This document shows, in pieces, positions 19,839-28,857 of a stretch of DNA of 64,000 nt. Position 1 is the stretch's first letter. Each line of letters begins with the position of its first letter. Under the pieces are notes generated by a model that was not told where the DNA came from, did no database searches, and was given only the letters and a program-made list of their open reading frames with translations. The translations under genes and the position numbers were made by a program. Source of the DNA: an uncultured Eggerthella sp. (lineage in GTDB: Bacteria > Actinomycetota > Coriobacteriia > Coriobacteriales > Eggerthellaceae); NCBI GenBank assembly GCA_905203045.1, contig CAJKUH010000011.1, forward strand, positions 7,309 to 71,308. The letters are read 5' to 3'.

Positions 19839-20729
19839 GTGTTCTACGTAGAGGATTATCTGGGCTATTTGGTTGCCGAGCGCGGCGCTGCCCCTGCTAC
19901 GGTTGCTGCCTATCGCGGCGATCTGGAGTCGTACTGCGCCTTCTTGGCGGCGGAGCGGAAAGTGCAAAACGCCTACGAGGTGCAGCGCGAAGATGTTGCC
20001 ACGTTCGTTTCCGATTTGAGCGACAGGGGTTTTGCCCCTTCCACTATCGAGCGTCGCCTTTCGGTGGTGAAGGGGTACCATCGGTTTTTGGCGCGCGAGG
20101 GCTATGCCGAAACCGACCCGGCGCAAACCGTCCCTCTGCCGCGCAAGCCCCATTTGCTTCCCGATGTTTTGTCGGTTGCCCAAGTGACCAAGCTGCTTGA
20201 CGGCCTGCCCAGCTCAACTCCGGTAGAAAAGCGCGATGCTGCCGTGCTCGAGGTTCTTTATGGGTGCGGCTTGCGCGTAAGCGAACTGGTGGGCCTTGAT
20301 GTCGATCGTGTTTACTTCGACGAAGAGTGCCTGCGCGTGGTGGGCAAAGGGTCGAAGGAACGCGTGGTGCCGTTTTCGGGCATGGCAGTGCAGCGCATGC
20401 GTGCGTATCTCGAAGAAGCGCGCCCTGAGCTTACGTGCAGCACCGCCAAGCCGACCCCTGCGGTTTTCCTGAATGCTCGCGGTGGCCGCCTCACGCGGCA
20501 AAGCGTCCATCGCATTGTGGCGAATGCCGGTATGGCCATCGGTATTGAGAATCTGCATCCCCATACGCTGCGGCATTCGTTTGCCACGCACTTGCTGGAA
20601 GGCGGTGCCGATTTGCGTGCCATCCAGGAAATGCTGGGACACGCCGACATCTCTACCACACAGATCTACACGCATATTCAAGCTTCGCATCTGAAAGAAG
20701 AGTACTTCGCCGCCCATCCTCGGGTATAG
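19839..20729 (+). CDS. xerD: tyrosine recombinase XerC/XerD
   Basis: 296 residues with a GTG start after GAGAGGGGG. The N-terminal SAM-like core-binding domain starts at FYVEDYLGYLVAERG. The catalytic domain carries the Arg in YGCGLRVSELVGL, HTLRHSFATHLLEGG (His-x-x-Arg), and the nucleophilic Tyr in ISTTQIYTHI. It resolves chromosome dimers at dif during division. The length and lack of adjoining phage genes favour the housekeeping Xer rather than an integrase. C versus D cannot be decided. Confidence 0.93.
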   Translation: MFYVEDYLGYLVAERGAAPATVAAYRGDLESYCAFLAAERKVQNAYEVQREDVATFVSDLSDRGFAPSTIERRLSVVKGYHRFLAREGYAETDPAQTVPLPRKPHLLPDVLSVAQVTKLLDGLPSSTPVEKRDAAVLEVLYGCGLRVSELVGLDVDRVYFDEECLRVVGKGSKERVVPFSGMAVQRMRAYLEEARPELTCSTAKPTPAVFLNARGGRLTRQSVHRIVANAGMAIGIENLHPHTLRHSFATHLLEGGADLRAIQEMLGHADISTTQIYTHIQASHLKEEYFAAHPRV

Positions 20730-20760
20730 CGCCTTTGCGGGACGGATGGGTTTGGCGAAG

Positions 20761-20810
20761 TCCCCACCATGCCCCACCGTGTTCTCCCCGAATCTCCCAC
20801 TTTCTCCCCC
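20761..20810 (-). promoter_or_regulatory. array of five MraZ-like boxes, inverted orientation
   Basis: Read on the minus strand, 10-base units GGGGGAGAAA, GTGGGAGATT and CGGGGAGAAC follow each other with exact 10-bp period (20810 down to 20781), then ACGGTGGGGC and ATGGTGGGGA (20780 down to 20761), again with 10-bp period but offset by 4. MraZ is known to bind short GTGGG-type direct repeats with 10-bp spacing upstream of its own gene. Confidence 0.6.
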
Positions 20811-20926
20811 TTGGTGCCCGTTTCGGCCGCCAAAGCCGTTCCACGGGTGCTTTTCTGGCTTGAAACGGGGTGCATGAGCGCAATTTATGGTGAAGATGTA
20901 GGCACAGCCTATGTGATTCCATTTAT

Positions 20927-20945
20927 TTCCCCACTTTGCCCCACA
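20927..20945 (-). promoter_or_regulatory. two further MraZ-like boxes, inverted orientation
   Basis: On the minus strand GTGGGG-caaa-GTGGGG is a 10-bp-phased pair, the same core as the array at 20761-20810. It lies about 200 bp before mraZ. Confidence 0.5.
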
Positions 20946-21049
20946 CTCCTGTATTTCGATACATAGTGGTAATAGTTGCGGTTAAAACACAGTATATAGT
21001 GGTTGTCTTGATATATTGGCTCCCGCTAACAACATCAAGGGGGCGAAGA

Positions 21050-21069
21050 TGGGGGAGAATGTGGGAGAA
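21050..21069 (+). promoter_or_regulatory. MraZ-like operator boxes next to the mraZ promoter
   Basis: TGGGGGAGAA and TGTGGGAGAA are adjacent 10-base repeats with 9 of 10 positions identical. Two more phased units, GTGGCATGGC and GTGGCATAAA, continue at 21091 and 21101 inside the promoter spacer. The position just upstream of a good promoter fits autorepression of the dcw operon by MraZ. Confidence 0.7.
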
Positions 21070-21083
21070 AATCCCATTTTGTG

Positions 21084-21112
21084 TTGCGGGGTGGCATGGC
21101 GTGGCATAAAAT
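21084..21112 (+). promoter_or_regulatory. promoter of mraZ/dcw operon
   Basis: TTGCGG (21084-21089) and TAAAAT (21107-21112) are separated by exactly 17 bases, and the mraZ ATG follows 35 bp later. MraZ-like repeats lie in and upstream of it. Confidence 0.65.
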
Positions 21113-21147
21113 AACGTTCACGAGATACCCCAAGGAAGGAGGGAGGC

Positions 21148-21573
21148 ATGAGCGAACTTCTTGGTGAATTCAGTCGCAAGATTGATGCCAAGGGCCGTTT
21201 GTCTTTGCCTGCCGATTTCCGTAAGGCACTCTCCGACAATCTCAAAATGACGTTGAGCCTCGACGACTCGTGCTTGTACATCTTCGAAACCGAAGATTTC
21301 AACAAGTGGGTCGAAAACCTTTTCGAAGCGCAGGGCGGTTTCAATGTGGGTAACCGACAGATGGTTAACCTGAAGTTGAAGCTGAATTCCCGCGCTTCTA
21401 ACTGTGAGGTCGACAACGCGGGCCGTATCAGCCTCTCCGCTTCGCTGCGCGAAAAGGTGGGGTTCGATAAGGACGTTGTCATCGTTGGCAACGGCGATCA
21501 TATTGAGATTTGGGATGAAGAGCGTTGGAACCAGTTCTTGCTTGACACGGATCTGACTTCCCTGTGCATGTAG
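21148..21573 (+). CDS. mraZ: transcriptional regulator/cell division protein MraZ
   Basis: 141 residues, normal length. It contains two SpoVT/AbrB-like half-domains, each with the family signature: SRKIDAKGRLSLPADFR (residues 8-24) and CEVDNAGRISLSASLRE (about residues 90-106). The ATG follows AAGGAGGGAGG. It is the first gene of the dcw cluster and in E. coli represses this operon. The rsmH gene follows 20 bp later. Confidence 0.97.
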   Translation: MSELLGEFSRKIDAKGRLSLPADFRKALSDNLKMTLSLDDSCLYIFETEDFNKWVENLFEAQGGFNVGNRQMVNLKLKLNSRASNCEVDNAGRISLSASLREKVGFDKDVVIVGNGDHIEIWDEERWNQFLLDTDLTSLCM

Positions 21574-21593
21574 TTGGTTAGGACGCGCGAACG

Positions 21594-22562
21594 ATGACAA
21601 GCGAATATCGGCATATTCCCGTTTTGCTCCCTGAGTGCATGAAGTACTTGAAGCTTTCCGCTGGAAAGACGTACGTTGATGCAACGCTCGGTGGGGCAGG
21701 GCATTCCCTTGAAGCTGCAAAGCTTATTGGCCCGACCGGCCATCTTCTGGGCATCGACCAGGACGATGTAGCACGTGCTGCCGCATCTGAACGTCTGGCT
21801 GCCTTGCCTGATGAAGTTCGTCCAAAGGTCGATGTACTTGCCGGCAACTTCGGGGAATTGGATTCTCTTCTTGTTTCTGCCCAGATTCCCTCCATCGATG
21901 CCATCTTGTTCGACATCGGGGTTTCTTCAGTGCAGATCGACACGCCTTCTCGTGGCTTTTCCTTTAAGGAAACCGGCCCTCTTGATATGCGGATGGATCC
22001 GAGTAACCAAACTTTAACCGCAGCTGAGATCGTCAACACCTATACCGCAGCAGATCTCACTCGGGTCATCCGCCATTACTCAGACGAGAAGTGGGCGAGT
22101 CGCATCGCCGATTTCATCGTGGCGGCTCGTGAAGAGGCGCCACTTGCCACAAGCGAGCAGCTTGTGGAAGTCATCAAGGCAGCGGTGCCCGCTTCGGCGC
22201 GCCGTGCAGGTGGCCATCCGGCGAAGAGAACCTTCCAGGCATTGCGAATCGAAGTGAACGGCGAGCTCGATGTGCTCAAGCGCGGGCTTGAGTCGGCTGT
22301 GCGCTGGCTTGCCCCAGGAGGACGCATCGCTGTTATCAGCTACCATTCCCTCGAAGATCGCATCGTGAAAGATTTCTTCCGCGAGTATTCGAAGGGGTGC
22401 ACGTGTCCGCCCGATTTGCCCGTGTGCGTGTGTGGGAACAAGCCGATACTCAAAGTCATCACCCGCAAACCCGTGCTCCCATCCGCAGAGGAAATCGAGC
22501 GCAATCCACGCTCGCGCAGCGCGAAGCTTCGCGTAGCCGAACGCTTAGACGAAAACGCATGA
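21594..22562 (+). CDS. rsmH: 16S rRNA (cytosine1402-N4)-methyltransferase
   Basis: 322 residues. SAM-dependent methylation of C1402 in the ribosomal P site. Visible signatures are HIPVLLPECMKYL at the N-terminus, DATLGGAGHSLEAA (SAM-binding motif I), FDIGVSSVQID, GFSFKETGPLDMRMD, and GRIAVISYHSLEDRIVK near the C-terminus. It is the second gene of the dcw cluster, in its canonical place. Confidence 0.97.
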   Translation: MTSEYRHIPVLLPECMKYLKLSAGKTYVDATLGGAGHSLEAAKLIGPTGHLLGIDQDDVARAAASERLAALPDEVRPKVDVLAGNFGELDSLLVSAQIPSIDAILFDIGVSSVQIDTPSRGFSFKETGPLDMRMDPSNQTLTAAEIVNTYTAADLTRVIRHYSDEKWASRIADFIVAAREEAPLATSEQLVEVIKAAVPASARRAGGHPAKRTFQALRIEVNGELDVLKRGLESAVRWLAPGGRIAVISYHSLEDRIVKDFFREYSKGCTCPPDLPVCVCGNKPILKVITRKPVLPSAEEIERNPRSRSAKLRVAERLDENA

Positions 22563-22608
22563 ACGGAACTGCCGTTATAAACCAGTAAAGCAGCAAGGAG
22601 GTAAGCAG

Positions 22609-23079
22609 ATGTCAAGTGCGCCCGCATATCGCTACGATCATGCCGCCGCACGCCCTGCTCGCCAGCCTGAAAGCTCTCCTTCCGTTCGCGTTGTTCCCGG
22701 TCGCAAGCACACCGCTTATCCCACACTTTCCGATGGTGCCGTACTGGGCATCAAGGCCCTTATTGCCTGCGTGATCGTATTCCTGATCATCGGTTTTGTA
22801 CGTGTTGGCCTTTCCTCCGCTGCGTACAGCATCGCCTCGCAGTCAAGCGACTTGCGCTCTCAGATCTCCGATGCCCGTACCACGGGCGAATCGCTCGCTG
22901 TTCAGGAAAGCCTTCTTTCCAACCCCAACAACATCCGCACTGAGGCCCAAGAGCGCCTTTCCATGACCGCAGGCTCCAGCGCTTCCACCATGACCCTTTC
23001 CGCCGACCCCGTTGCCATCGATTCCGCCGGCAACCTTTCCTTCTCGGAAAGCGTTTCCCGCCTAACCGCAGAGGGATAA
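22609..23079 (+). CDS. ftsL: FtsL-like septum protein
   Basis: 156 residues with little sequence conservation, as is normal for FtsL. A basic cytoplasmic N-terminus of about 45 residues is followed by one membrane segment (GIKALIACVIVFLIIGFVRV) and a short extracytoplasmic coiled coil (SIASQSSDLRSQISDARTTG). AAGGAGG precedes the ATG. The identity rests on topology and the position between rsmH and ftsI. It should pair with a DivIC/FtsB-like protein not present here. Confidence 0.75.
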   Translation: MSSAPAYRYDHAAARPARQPESSPSVRVVPGRKHTAYPTLSDGAVLGIKALIACVIVFLIIGFVRVGLSSAAYSIASQSSDLRSQISDARTTGESLAVQESLLSNPNNIRTEAQERLSMTAGSSASTMTLSADPVAIDSAGNLSFSESVSRLTAEG

Positions 23080-23085
23080 GCGCCC

Positions 23086-24858
23086 ATGGACGATAGGTCC
23101 TCTTCGCGCCGCACTCAACGACAAGGCGCCCCATCTCGAAATTCCCGCCAACAGCAAGCACCGTCGCGCCAGCGTCGCGGGCGTGGTGCTATGCATATGG
23201 ACATGGACCTGTTCAACGGCCGCTTGGGCATTTTGATGCTCATCTTCTTTGCCTTCGCTGCCGTTCTTGCTATTCGCTTGGTATGGCTGCAGGTGATCGA
23301 TGCACAGGCAAACCTCGATCGCGGGGCTTCGCGTGAGGTGACGGTCGATGTTCAGCCGCGCCGTGGCACCATTTACGACCGCAACGGCACCATCCTCGCA
23401 ACCACCGTTGATGCTTACAACGTGTTCTGCCATCCGCATATGATCGGTTCCGACAAGGTCGACCAGCTTGCGCAGGCCTTGGCCGATGCGTTTGGCGGCG
23501 ACGTTCAGGACTACAAGAACAAGATCACGACCGATTCGAACTTCGTCTACCTTTACAAGGGTGCTGACGAAGCCGGCATGAACAAGATCAAGGACCTGGG
23601 CATCGACGGCGTCGATTTCGAGAAAACGACGAAGCGCGTCTACCCTTGCGGCTCGACGGGTAGCCAGATTATCGGCATCTTGAACTCAGACGGCAAAGCC
23701 CTTACCGGCCTCGAGCTGTACTACGACGATATCTTGGGCGGCACCGCCGGCCATAAAACCACGGAATACAGCAAGGAAGGCGTGCCCGTTCCCGGCTCGG
23801 AAAAAGTAACCGCCGAAGTGGTGAACGGTCAGGACATCGTGCTTTCCATTGACGTCGATATGCAGCAGAAGCTCGAGGAATCGCTGGCTTTGCGCGTCGA
23901 TGAGGTTCAGGGCAAGGGCGGCTCGGCCATCCTGATGGATTCCGCGACCGGAGAAATCTATGCCTGCTCGTCCTCGCCGACATTCGACATCACCAACCTG
24001 AGCGACATCAAGGAAGGCGCCACCAACCTTTCGGGCATCTCGTCGGCCTACGAGCCGGGCTCCATCATGAAGCCGCTTACCATGTTGGGTGCTCTGCTCG
24101 ATGGCAAGGTGACGCTCGACTCCACCTACTACTGTCCTTCGGCTTTAAACGTTGACGGCTACACCATCACCGACTCGCATGAGCGTCCGTCGGAAGACAT
24201 GAGCGTTTCCACCATCATCGCCGATTCGTCCAATGTGGGTATTTCCCTGGTGGCACGCGACCTTACCTTCACGCGTCTTGCCGAGTACATCCAGCAGTTC
24301 CAGCTGTGCGACAAGACCGGCGTCGACTACCCCGGTGAAGCATCGGGCAGCATCGCCTCGAAGAACGAATGGTCGACGGTCCAGGGCTACAACATCAGTT
24401 TCGGTCAGGGCCTTACCACCACGCCTATCGAAATGGTGCGTTTCTACGGTGCTCTGGCAAACGATGGCGTTGCCTGCACCCCGCACTTCCTTACCGATGT
24501 GCCCAGCGAATCCGACCGACGCAGTTACGATACGGCCCAATTGACCGACAACGCCGGTGCCATTACCGACCTTGAGTCGATGATGCAGCAAACGGTTGAA
24601 CGTGGTACCGGTACCGACGCCCAGATAAAGGGGTACCGCGTGGTTGGCAAGACCGGCACGGCGGAAATCGCCTCCGATTCCGGTGGTTACAAGAAGGGCA
24701 TGTACAACATATCGTTCGTTGGCTACATGCCTGACACTTCCACGAATCTTGTGTGCTTCGTGGGGGCTACGGATGTTCCGGGCGAAAGGCAAACCGTAGC
24801 AACGTTTCGAGATATAATGGCGTTTGCGATTGATCGCTACAACATCACTCAGAATTGA
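23086..24858 (+). CDS. ftsI: septal peptidoglycan transpeptidase FtsI/PBP
   Basis: 590 residues. A basic, Arg/Gln-rich cytoplasmic tail (1-40) precedes one membrane segment (about 45-65), then the class B PBP dimerisation domain (RRGTIYDRNGTILA) and the transpeptidase domain. Active-site motifs: SIMK with nucleophile Ser326, SSN at 381-383 and KTG at 522-524. No PASTA domains are present. It crosslinks septal peptidoglycan with FtsW, encoded 5.5 kb downstream in the same cluster. It begins 6 bp after ftsL. Confidence 0.94.
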   Translation: MDDRSSSRRTQRQGAPSRNSRQQQAPSRQRRGRGAMHMDMDLFNGRLGILMLIFFAFAAVLAIRLVWLQVIDAQANLDRGASREVTVDVQPRRGTIYDRNGTILATTVDAYNVFCHPHMIGSDKVDQLAQALADAFGGDVQDYKNKITTDSNFVYLYKGADEAGMNKIKDLGIDGVDFEKTTKRVYPCGSTGSQIIGILNSDGKALTGLELYYDDILGGTAGHKTTEYSKEGVPVPGSEKVTAEVVNGQDIVLSIDVDMQQKLEESLALRVDEVQGKGGSAILMDSATGEIYACSSSPTFDITNLSDIKEGATNLSGISSAYEPGSIMKPLTMLGALLDGKVTLDSTYYCPSALNVDGYTITDSHERPSEDMSVSTIIADSSNVGISLVARDLTFTRLAEYIQQFQLCDKTGVDYPGEASGSIASKNEWSTVQGYNISFGQGLTTTPIEMVRFYGALANDGVACTPHFLTDVPSESDRRSYDTAQLTDNAGAITDLESMMQQTVERGTGTDAQIKGYRVVGKTGTAEIASDSGGYKKGMYNISFVGYMPDTSTNLVCFVGATDVPGERQTVATFRDIMAFAIDRYNITQN

Positions 24859-24865
24859 GGTTCTC

Positions 24866-26353
24866 ATGACACAGAAGACATGCGGAGAGCTGTTCGAAGG
24901 TATTGATTGCACCATCATCGGCAACGCCGATGAACCGGTTTCCGGCATCGCCTATCGAAGCGATTGCGTGAAGCCGGGCGATGCGTTCTGCTGCATCGTT
25001 GGGCTGAAAAGCGACGGCCATTCCTACGCGCAGGATGCCATCGATCGTGGCGCGCGTGTTCTTATCGTTGAACGCAAAATCTACCTCGCCGATGCCACCG
25101 ACGTTACCGAAGTGGTGGTGAAGGATTCCCGTAAGGCTATGGCGCGCATGGCTTCGCGCTTCTACGACGAGCCTTCTAAGGCGTTTTCTTTGGTCGGCGT
25201 TACCGGCACCAACGGCAAAACGACTACTACCTATTTGGTTGACCATATCGCCCAGCATCTGGGCAACCGTACGGGTCTTATCGGCACGGTAGGCATCGAG
25301 GTAGGGGGCAAACATCTTCCTTCCTCCCATACCACCCCCGAGTCACCCGACTTGCAGGAGCTTTTCGCGCAGATGCGCGATGAGGACTGTGGCGTGGTTT
25401 CCATGGAAGTGAGCTCGCATGCGCTTGATCTTGACCGCACGTGGGCAACGTCCTTTTCGGTCACGGCGTTCACCAACCTTACCCAAGACCATCTTGACTA
25501 CCACAAGACGTTCGAGTCGTATTTCGCGGCCAAGGCGCGCCTGTTCTCGAAGGATTATCCCGCTAAGCGCGTTATCAACATCGAAAGTAAGTGGGGCAAA
25601 GAGCTTTTGAAGCGCTGCTCTGCCAACGAGGACGCCATCATTACCACGGGCTTCGACACGGCGGCGCAGATTCATCCGGTTGCCGTCGAGTACGGTCAGG
25701 CGCAGACCACCGTTACCCTTTCGGTGCGTGGCCAGAACATCACGTTCACCTATCCGCTGGTAGGGCGCTTCAACGTCGAGAACATCATGACGGCATTCGG
25801 CGTTGCCATGCAGCTGGGCTACCTGCCTTCTGCCATTGCCGAAGCACTGCGTGATGCCCCGGCCGTACCTGGACGCCTGCAACGTATTCACACCGCACAC
25901 GACGGCGGCGTTTCGGTGTACGTTGACTATGCCCACACGCCTGATGCCCTGGAAAACGCCATTGCCTCGGTTTCCGCCCTGGTGGACGACGGCCACAAAA
26001 CCCTGGTCGTGTTCGGCTGCGGTGGCGACCGCGATGCTTCGAAGCGTCCCATTATGGGCAAGGCGGCGCTTGCTGCCGACTACGCGGTGGTAACGTCCGA
26101 CAACCCCCGTACGGAAGATCCGCAAGCCATCATCGACGATATCCTTGACGGCATGCGCGAAGGCGTGGGCCGCTTCGACGTGGAGCCCGACCGTCGCAGT
26201 GCCATTGCACGTGCAATTGCCCACGCTTCGGCAGGCGACGCTGTGCTCATTGCCGGCAAGGGTCACGAGGATTATCAGATTGTGGGCACGGAAAAGCATC
26301 ACTTCGACGACCGTGAAGTTGCTGCCGAAGAACTCGAGAAGGTGTTCGGTTAG
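24866..26353 (+). CDS. murE: UDP-MurNAc-tripeptide ligase MurE
   Basis: 495 residues from the ATG at 24866, preceded by GAGG; an in-frame start 42 bp upstream would overlap ftsI. Mur ligase domains in order: N-terminal UDP-binding, ATP-binding GVTGTNGKTTTTYLV, C-terminal domain with GCGGDRDASKRP. The substrate-selecting segment reads SDNPRTEDP; DNPR is the motif associated with meso-diaminopimelate rather than lysine, so a DAP-type wall is inferred. It adds the third residue of the stem peptide. Confidence 0.95.
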   Translation: MTQKTCGELFEGIDCTIIGNADEPVSGIAYRSDCVKPGDAFCCIVGLKSDGHSYAQDAIDRGARVLIVERKIYLADATDVTEVVVKDSRKAMARMASRFYDEPSKAFSLVGVTGTNGKTTTTYLVDHIAQHLGNRTGLIGTVGIEVGGKHLPSSHTTPESPDLQELFAQMRDEDCGVVSMEVSSHALDLDRTWATSFSVTAFTNLTQDHLDYHKTFESYFAAKARLFSKDYPAKRVINIESKWGKELLKRCSANEDAIITTGFDTAAQIHPVAVEYGQAQTTVTLSVRGQNITFTYPLVGRFNVENIMTAFGVAMQLGYLPSAIAEALRDAPAVPGRLQRIHTAHDGGVSVYVDYAHTPDALENAIASVSALVDDGHKTLVVFGCGGDRDASKRPIMGKAALAADYAVVTSDNPRTEDPQAIIDDILDGMREGVGRFDVEPDRRSAIARAIAHASAGDAVLIAGKGHEDYQIVGTEKHHFDDREVAAEELEKVFG

Positions 26354-26357
26354 ATCC

Positions 26358-27803
26358 ATGCTTCTTCCTATAGACAAGATTGCCGAGTACACGCAGGCGG
26401 ACTACGTGGTCCGTCCCGGCAGCGAAGATGCCGAGGCGTGCGGCATTACCTGGGATTCGCGTGAAGTGAAGCCTGGGTTTGTGTACGTTGCGCTTCTCGG
26501 CGAACGGGTGGACGGGCATGACTTCGCCGAAGGCGCTGTGCGCTCGGGCGCTGTTGCCGTGTTGGCCATGCACGAGCTGTCAGAAGATGCGTTGAAGGCC
26601 GCGCGCGAGGCAGGTGCGGCGGTGCTGCAGGTTGCTTCCACTCAGCAGGCGTTTACCGATCTGGCCCGCGGGTGGCGCGGCCATTTGCAGGGCAAGGTCA
26701 TTGCCCTTACCGGTTCGATGGGCAAAACCACCACGAAGAACCTGGTGCGTGATGTGCTTTCCACCACGTACAAGACAACGGCAACCAAAGCGAACCAGAA
26801 CAACGAACTGGGCGTGCCCCGCACGTTGCTGGAAGCCGACGCCGATACCGAATTCGTGGTAGTGGAGATGGGAATGCGCGGAAGGGGCCAGCTTGAATCG
26901 CTGTGCTCGTTCGTAAAGCCCGATATCGCCCTCATCACCAATGTGGGCGAATGTCATATGGAGCTCTTGGGCTCGAAGGAGAACATTGCTCGCGCAAAGG
27001 CCGAAGTGCTTGAAGCCTTGCCTGATGGTGCTGGCATGGCTGTGCTCAACGCAGCCGACGGCTACAGCGCTCAGCAGCGTGCGTGGACCAAGCTCGATGA
27101 ACGCGGCGTGAAAACGCTGTTGTTCGATGGTTCAGGCGTTTGCGCCAGCGGTTTGCCCGCATCTGAACTTACCGCCTATGCTACCGACGTCCAATTGAGC
27201 GAAGAGGGCTGCCCTGCGTTTGCCTTGCACATGCCGGACGGTATGTTCCCGTGCGCCTTGGCATTGCGTGGCGCCCATAACATCCATAACGCCTGCGCCG
27301 CCGCTGCGTTGGGATGGGCGTGCGGTGTTTCGGCGGAGGCTGTTGTTGCCGGCCTTGCCGCTTCGCAAACCGAATCGGGAAGACAGGAAGTGGTTCACGC
27401 AGCTTCGGGCATCACCGTCATCAACGATGCCTACAACGCAAACCCCGATTCCATGTGCGCTTCGTTGGCGCTTCTGTGCGCCATGAAGGTAGAGGGACGT
27501 CGTTTTGCCGTGTTGGGAGACATGGGCGAATTGGGCGCTTTTACGCAGGAAGGGCATGAAAAAGCCGGTTCCTTTGTGGCCTCTTCGACGTTGGATTGCC
27601 TGCTGTGCGTCGGTGAGCTTTCCCGCTATATCGCGCAGGCCGCCGTACGCGACGGCTTCCCGGAGCAACAGGTGCATATGATGAAAAGCCGTGAAGAGGC
27701 GCTTGCCTATCTGAAAGAACATATGGTTCCTGGCGATACGGTGCTGGTGAAGGCATCGCATTCCATGGAACTTGATCGTATAGCCAAGGGGTTGTTGAAC
27801 TAG
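26358..27803 (+). CDS. murF: UDP-MurNAc-tripeptide:D-Ala-D-Ala ligase MurF
   Basis: 481 residues; the ATG at 26358 comes 4 bp after the murE stop. The ATP-binding loop ALTGSMGKTTTKNLV, KANQNNELGVPRTLL, and the C-terminal VINDAYNANPDSM are typical of MurF. It adds D-Ala-D-Ala to the UDP-MurNAc-tripeptide. It ends one base before the mraY start. Confidence 0.95.
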   Translation: MLLPIDKIAEYTQADYVVRPGSEDAEACGITWDSREVKPGFVYVALLGERVDGHDFAEGAVRSGAVAVLAMHELSEDALKAAREAGAAVLQVASTQQAFTDLARGWRGHLQGKVIALTGSMGKTTTKNLVRDVLSTTYKTTATKANQNNELGVPRTLLEADADTEFVVVEMGMRGRGQLESLCSFVKPDIALITNVGECHMELLGSKENIARAKAEVLEALPDGAGMAVLNAADGYSAQQRAWTKLDERGVKTLLFDGSGVCASGLPASELTAYATDVQLSEEGCPAFALHMPDGMFPCALALRGAHNIHNACAAAALGWACGVSAEAVVAGLAASQTESGRQEVVHAASGITVINDAYNANPDSMCASLALLCAMKVEGRRFAVLGDMGELGAFTQEGHEKAGSFVASSTLDCLLCVGELSRYIAQAAVRDGFPEQQVHMMKSREEALAYLKEHMVPGDTVLVKASHSMELDRIAKGLLN

Positions 27804-27804
27804 C

Positions 27805-28854
27805 ATGCTTTCTTATACGCAGTATCCGACTTTCGTTGTTTTCCTGGCCGTGTTCCTTGGCGCCATCGTAACCATGGCGTTCATGCCGGTGTTCATCAAG
27901 TTCCTGCGTTCGCACCTTATCGGACAGCAGGTTCGCGCCGACGGTCCTGAAAGCCACTTGGTGAAGCAGGGCACGCCTACCATGGGCGGCATCATCATGC
28001 TCATCGCCGCAACGGTGGTGGTGGCGATTCTTGCCGAGCCGGCTCCTGAAACCTGGCTTATCATGGTCGCTGTTTTGGCTACCGGCGCCCTGGGCCTGTT
28101 CGACGACGCGTCCAAGGTTGCCCATGAGCGCTCGCTGGGACTTACCCCGAAGGCGAAGCTCATCGGCCAGTTCTTCATTTCCACGGCGTTTGTGCTTGCG
28201 GCTGTTAACTGGCTGGGTATTGCACCCACGGTTGACATTCCGTTCGTGTGCACGCTTGACCTGGGTGTTCTTACCACCACGCTTCCTATCCAGGTACCGG
28301 CGGGCAGCGAGTTCTCCATCCCGTGGATCTATCTTGTGTTCGCCGACATCCTGCTTATGGGCATGAGCAACGCCACCAACCTCACCGACGGCCTCGACGG
28401 TCTTTTGAGCGGCACCATCATGGTAGTGATGGTGGTAATGGCTGCCATCACGTTCCGTGCCGGCGTGCTTGATGCCGCCATTATCTCTGCGGCTATCGCC
28501 GGTTGCTGCATTGGCTTTTTGTGGTTCAACTCCTATCCTGCCGATATCTTCATGGGCGACACCGGCTCTCTTGCCCTGGGTACGGCGCTGGGCTGCTTGG
28601 CCATCGTGTCGAAGACCGAGGTGCTCTCGCTTATCATCGGCGGCCTGTTCGTGGTAGAGGCTCTTTCGGTAATCATTCAGGTGCTGTACTTCAAGAAAAC
28701 GCGTAAGCGCCTGTTCCTCATGGCTCCGCTCCACCATCACTTCGAGAAGAAGGGCTGGAGCGAAGTAAAAGTCGTTATCCGTTTCTGGATCATTTCCGCA
28801 GCCTTGGCAGGCATCGGATTCTGCATGTATTTCGCACAGTCGTTGATGGGATAG
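27805..28854 (+). CDS. mraY: phospho-MurNAc-pentapeptide transferase MraY
   Basis: 349 residues and about ten membrane segments. Conserved pieces: HLVKQGTPTMGGIIM, the Asp-rich LFDDASKV, NATNLTDGLDGL, FMGDTGSLALG, and the histidine cluster APLHHHFEKKGWSE. It makes lipid I from UDP-MurNAc-pentapeptide and undecaprenyl phosphate at the inner membrane face. Confidence 0.97.
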   Translation: MLSYTQYPTFVVFLAVFLGAIVTMAFMPVFIKFLRSHLIGQQVRADGPESHLVKQGTPTMGGIIMLIAATVVVAILAEPAPETWLIMVAVLATGALGLFDDASKVAHERSLGLTPKAKLIGQFFISTAFVLAAVNWLGIAPTVDIPFVCTLDLGVLTTTLPIQVPAGSEFSIPWIYLVFADILLMGMSNATNLTDGLDGLLSGTIMVVMVVMAAITFRAGVLDAAIISAAIAGCCIGFLWFNSYPADIFMGDTGSLALGTALGCLAIVSKTEVLSLIIGGLFVVEALSVIIQVLYFKKTRKRLFLMAPLHHHFEKKGWSEVKVVIRFWIISAALAGIGFCMYFAQSLMG

Positions 28855-28857
28855 AAC

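Noticed and set aside
20769..20966. 65-codon open frame before mraZ
   Set aside because: Its Pro/Ser content comes from the CCCC-containing MraZ-like repeats; no ribosome site.
20761..21107. Short phased repeats considered as a CRISPR array
   Set aside because: Units are 10 bp, directly adjacent, without spacers, and sit before mraZ; they fit operator boxes.
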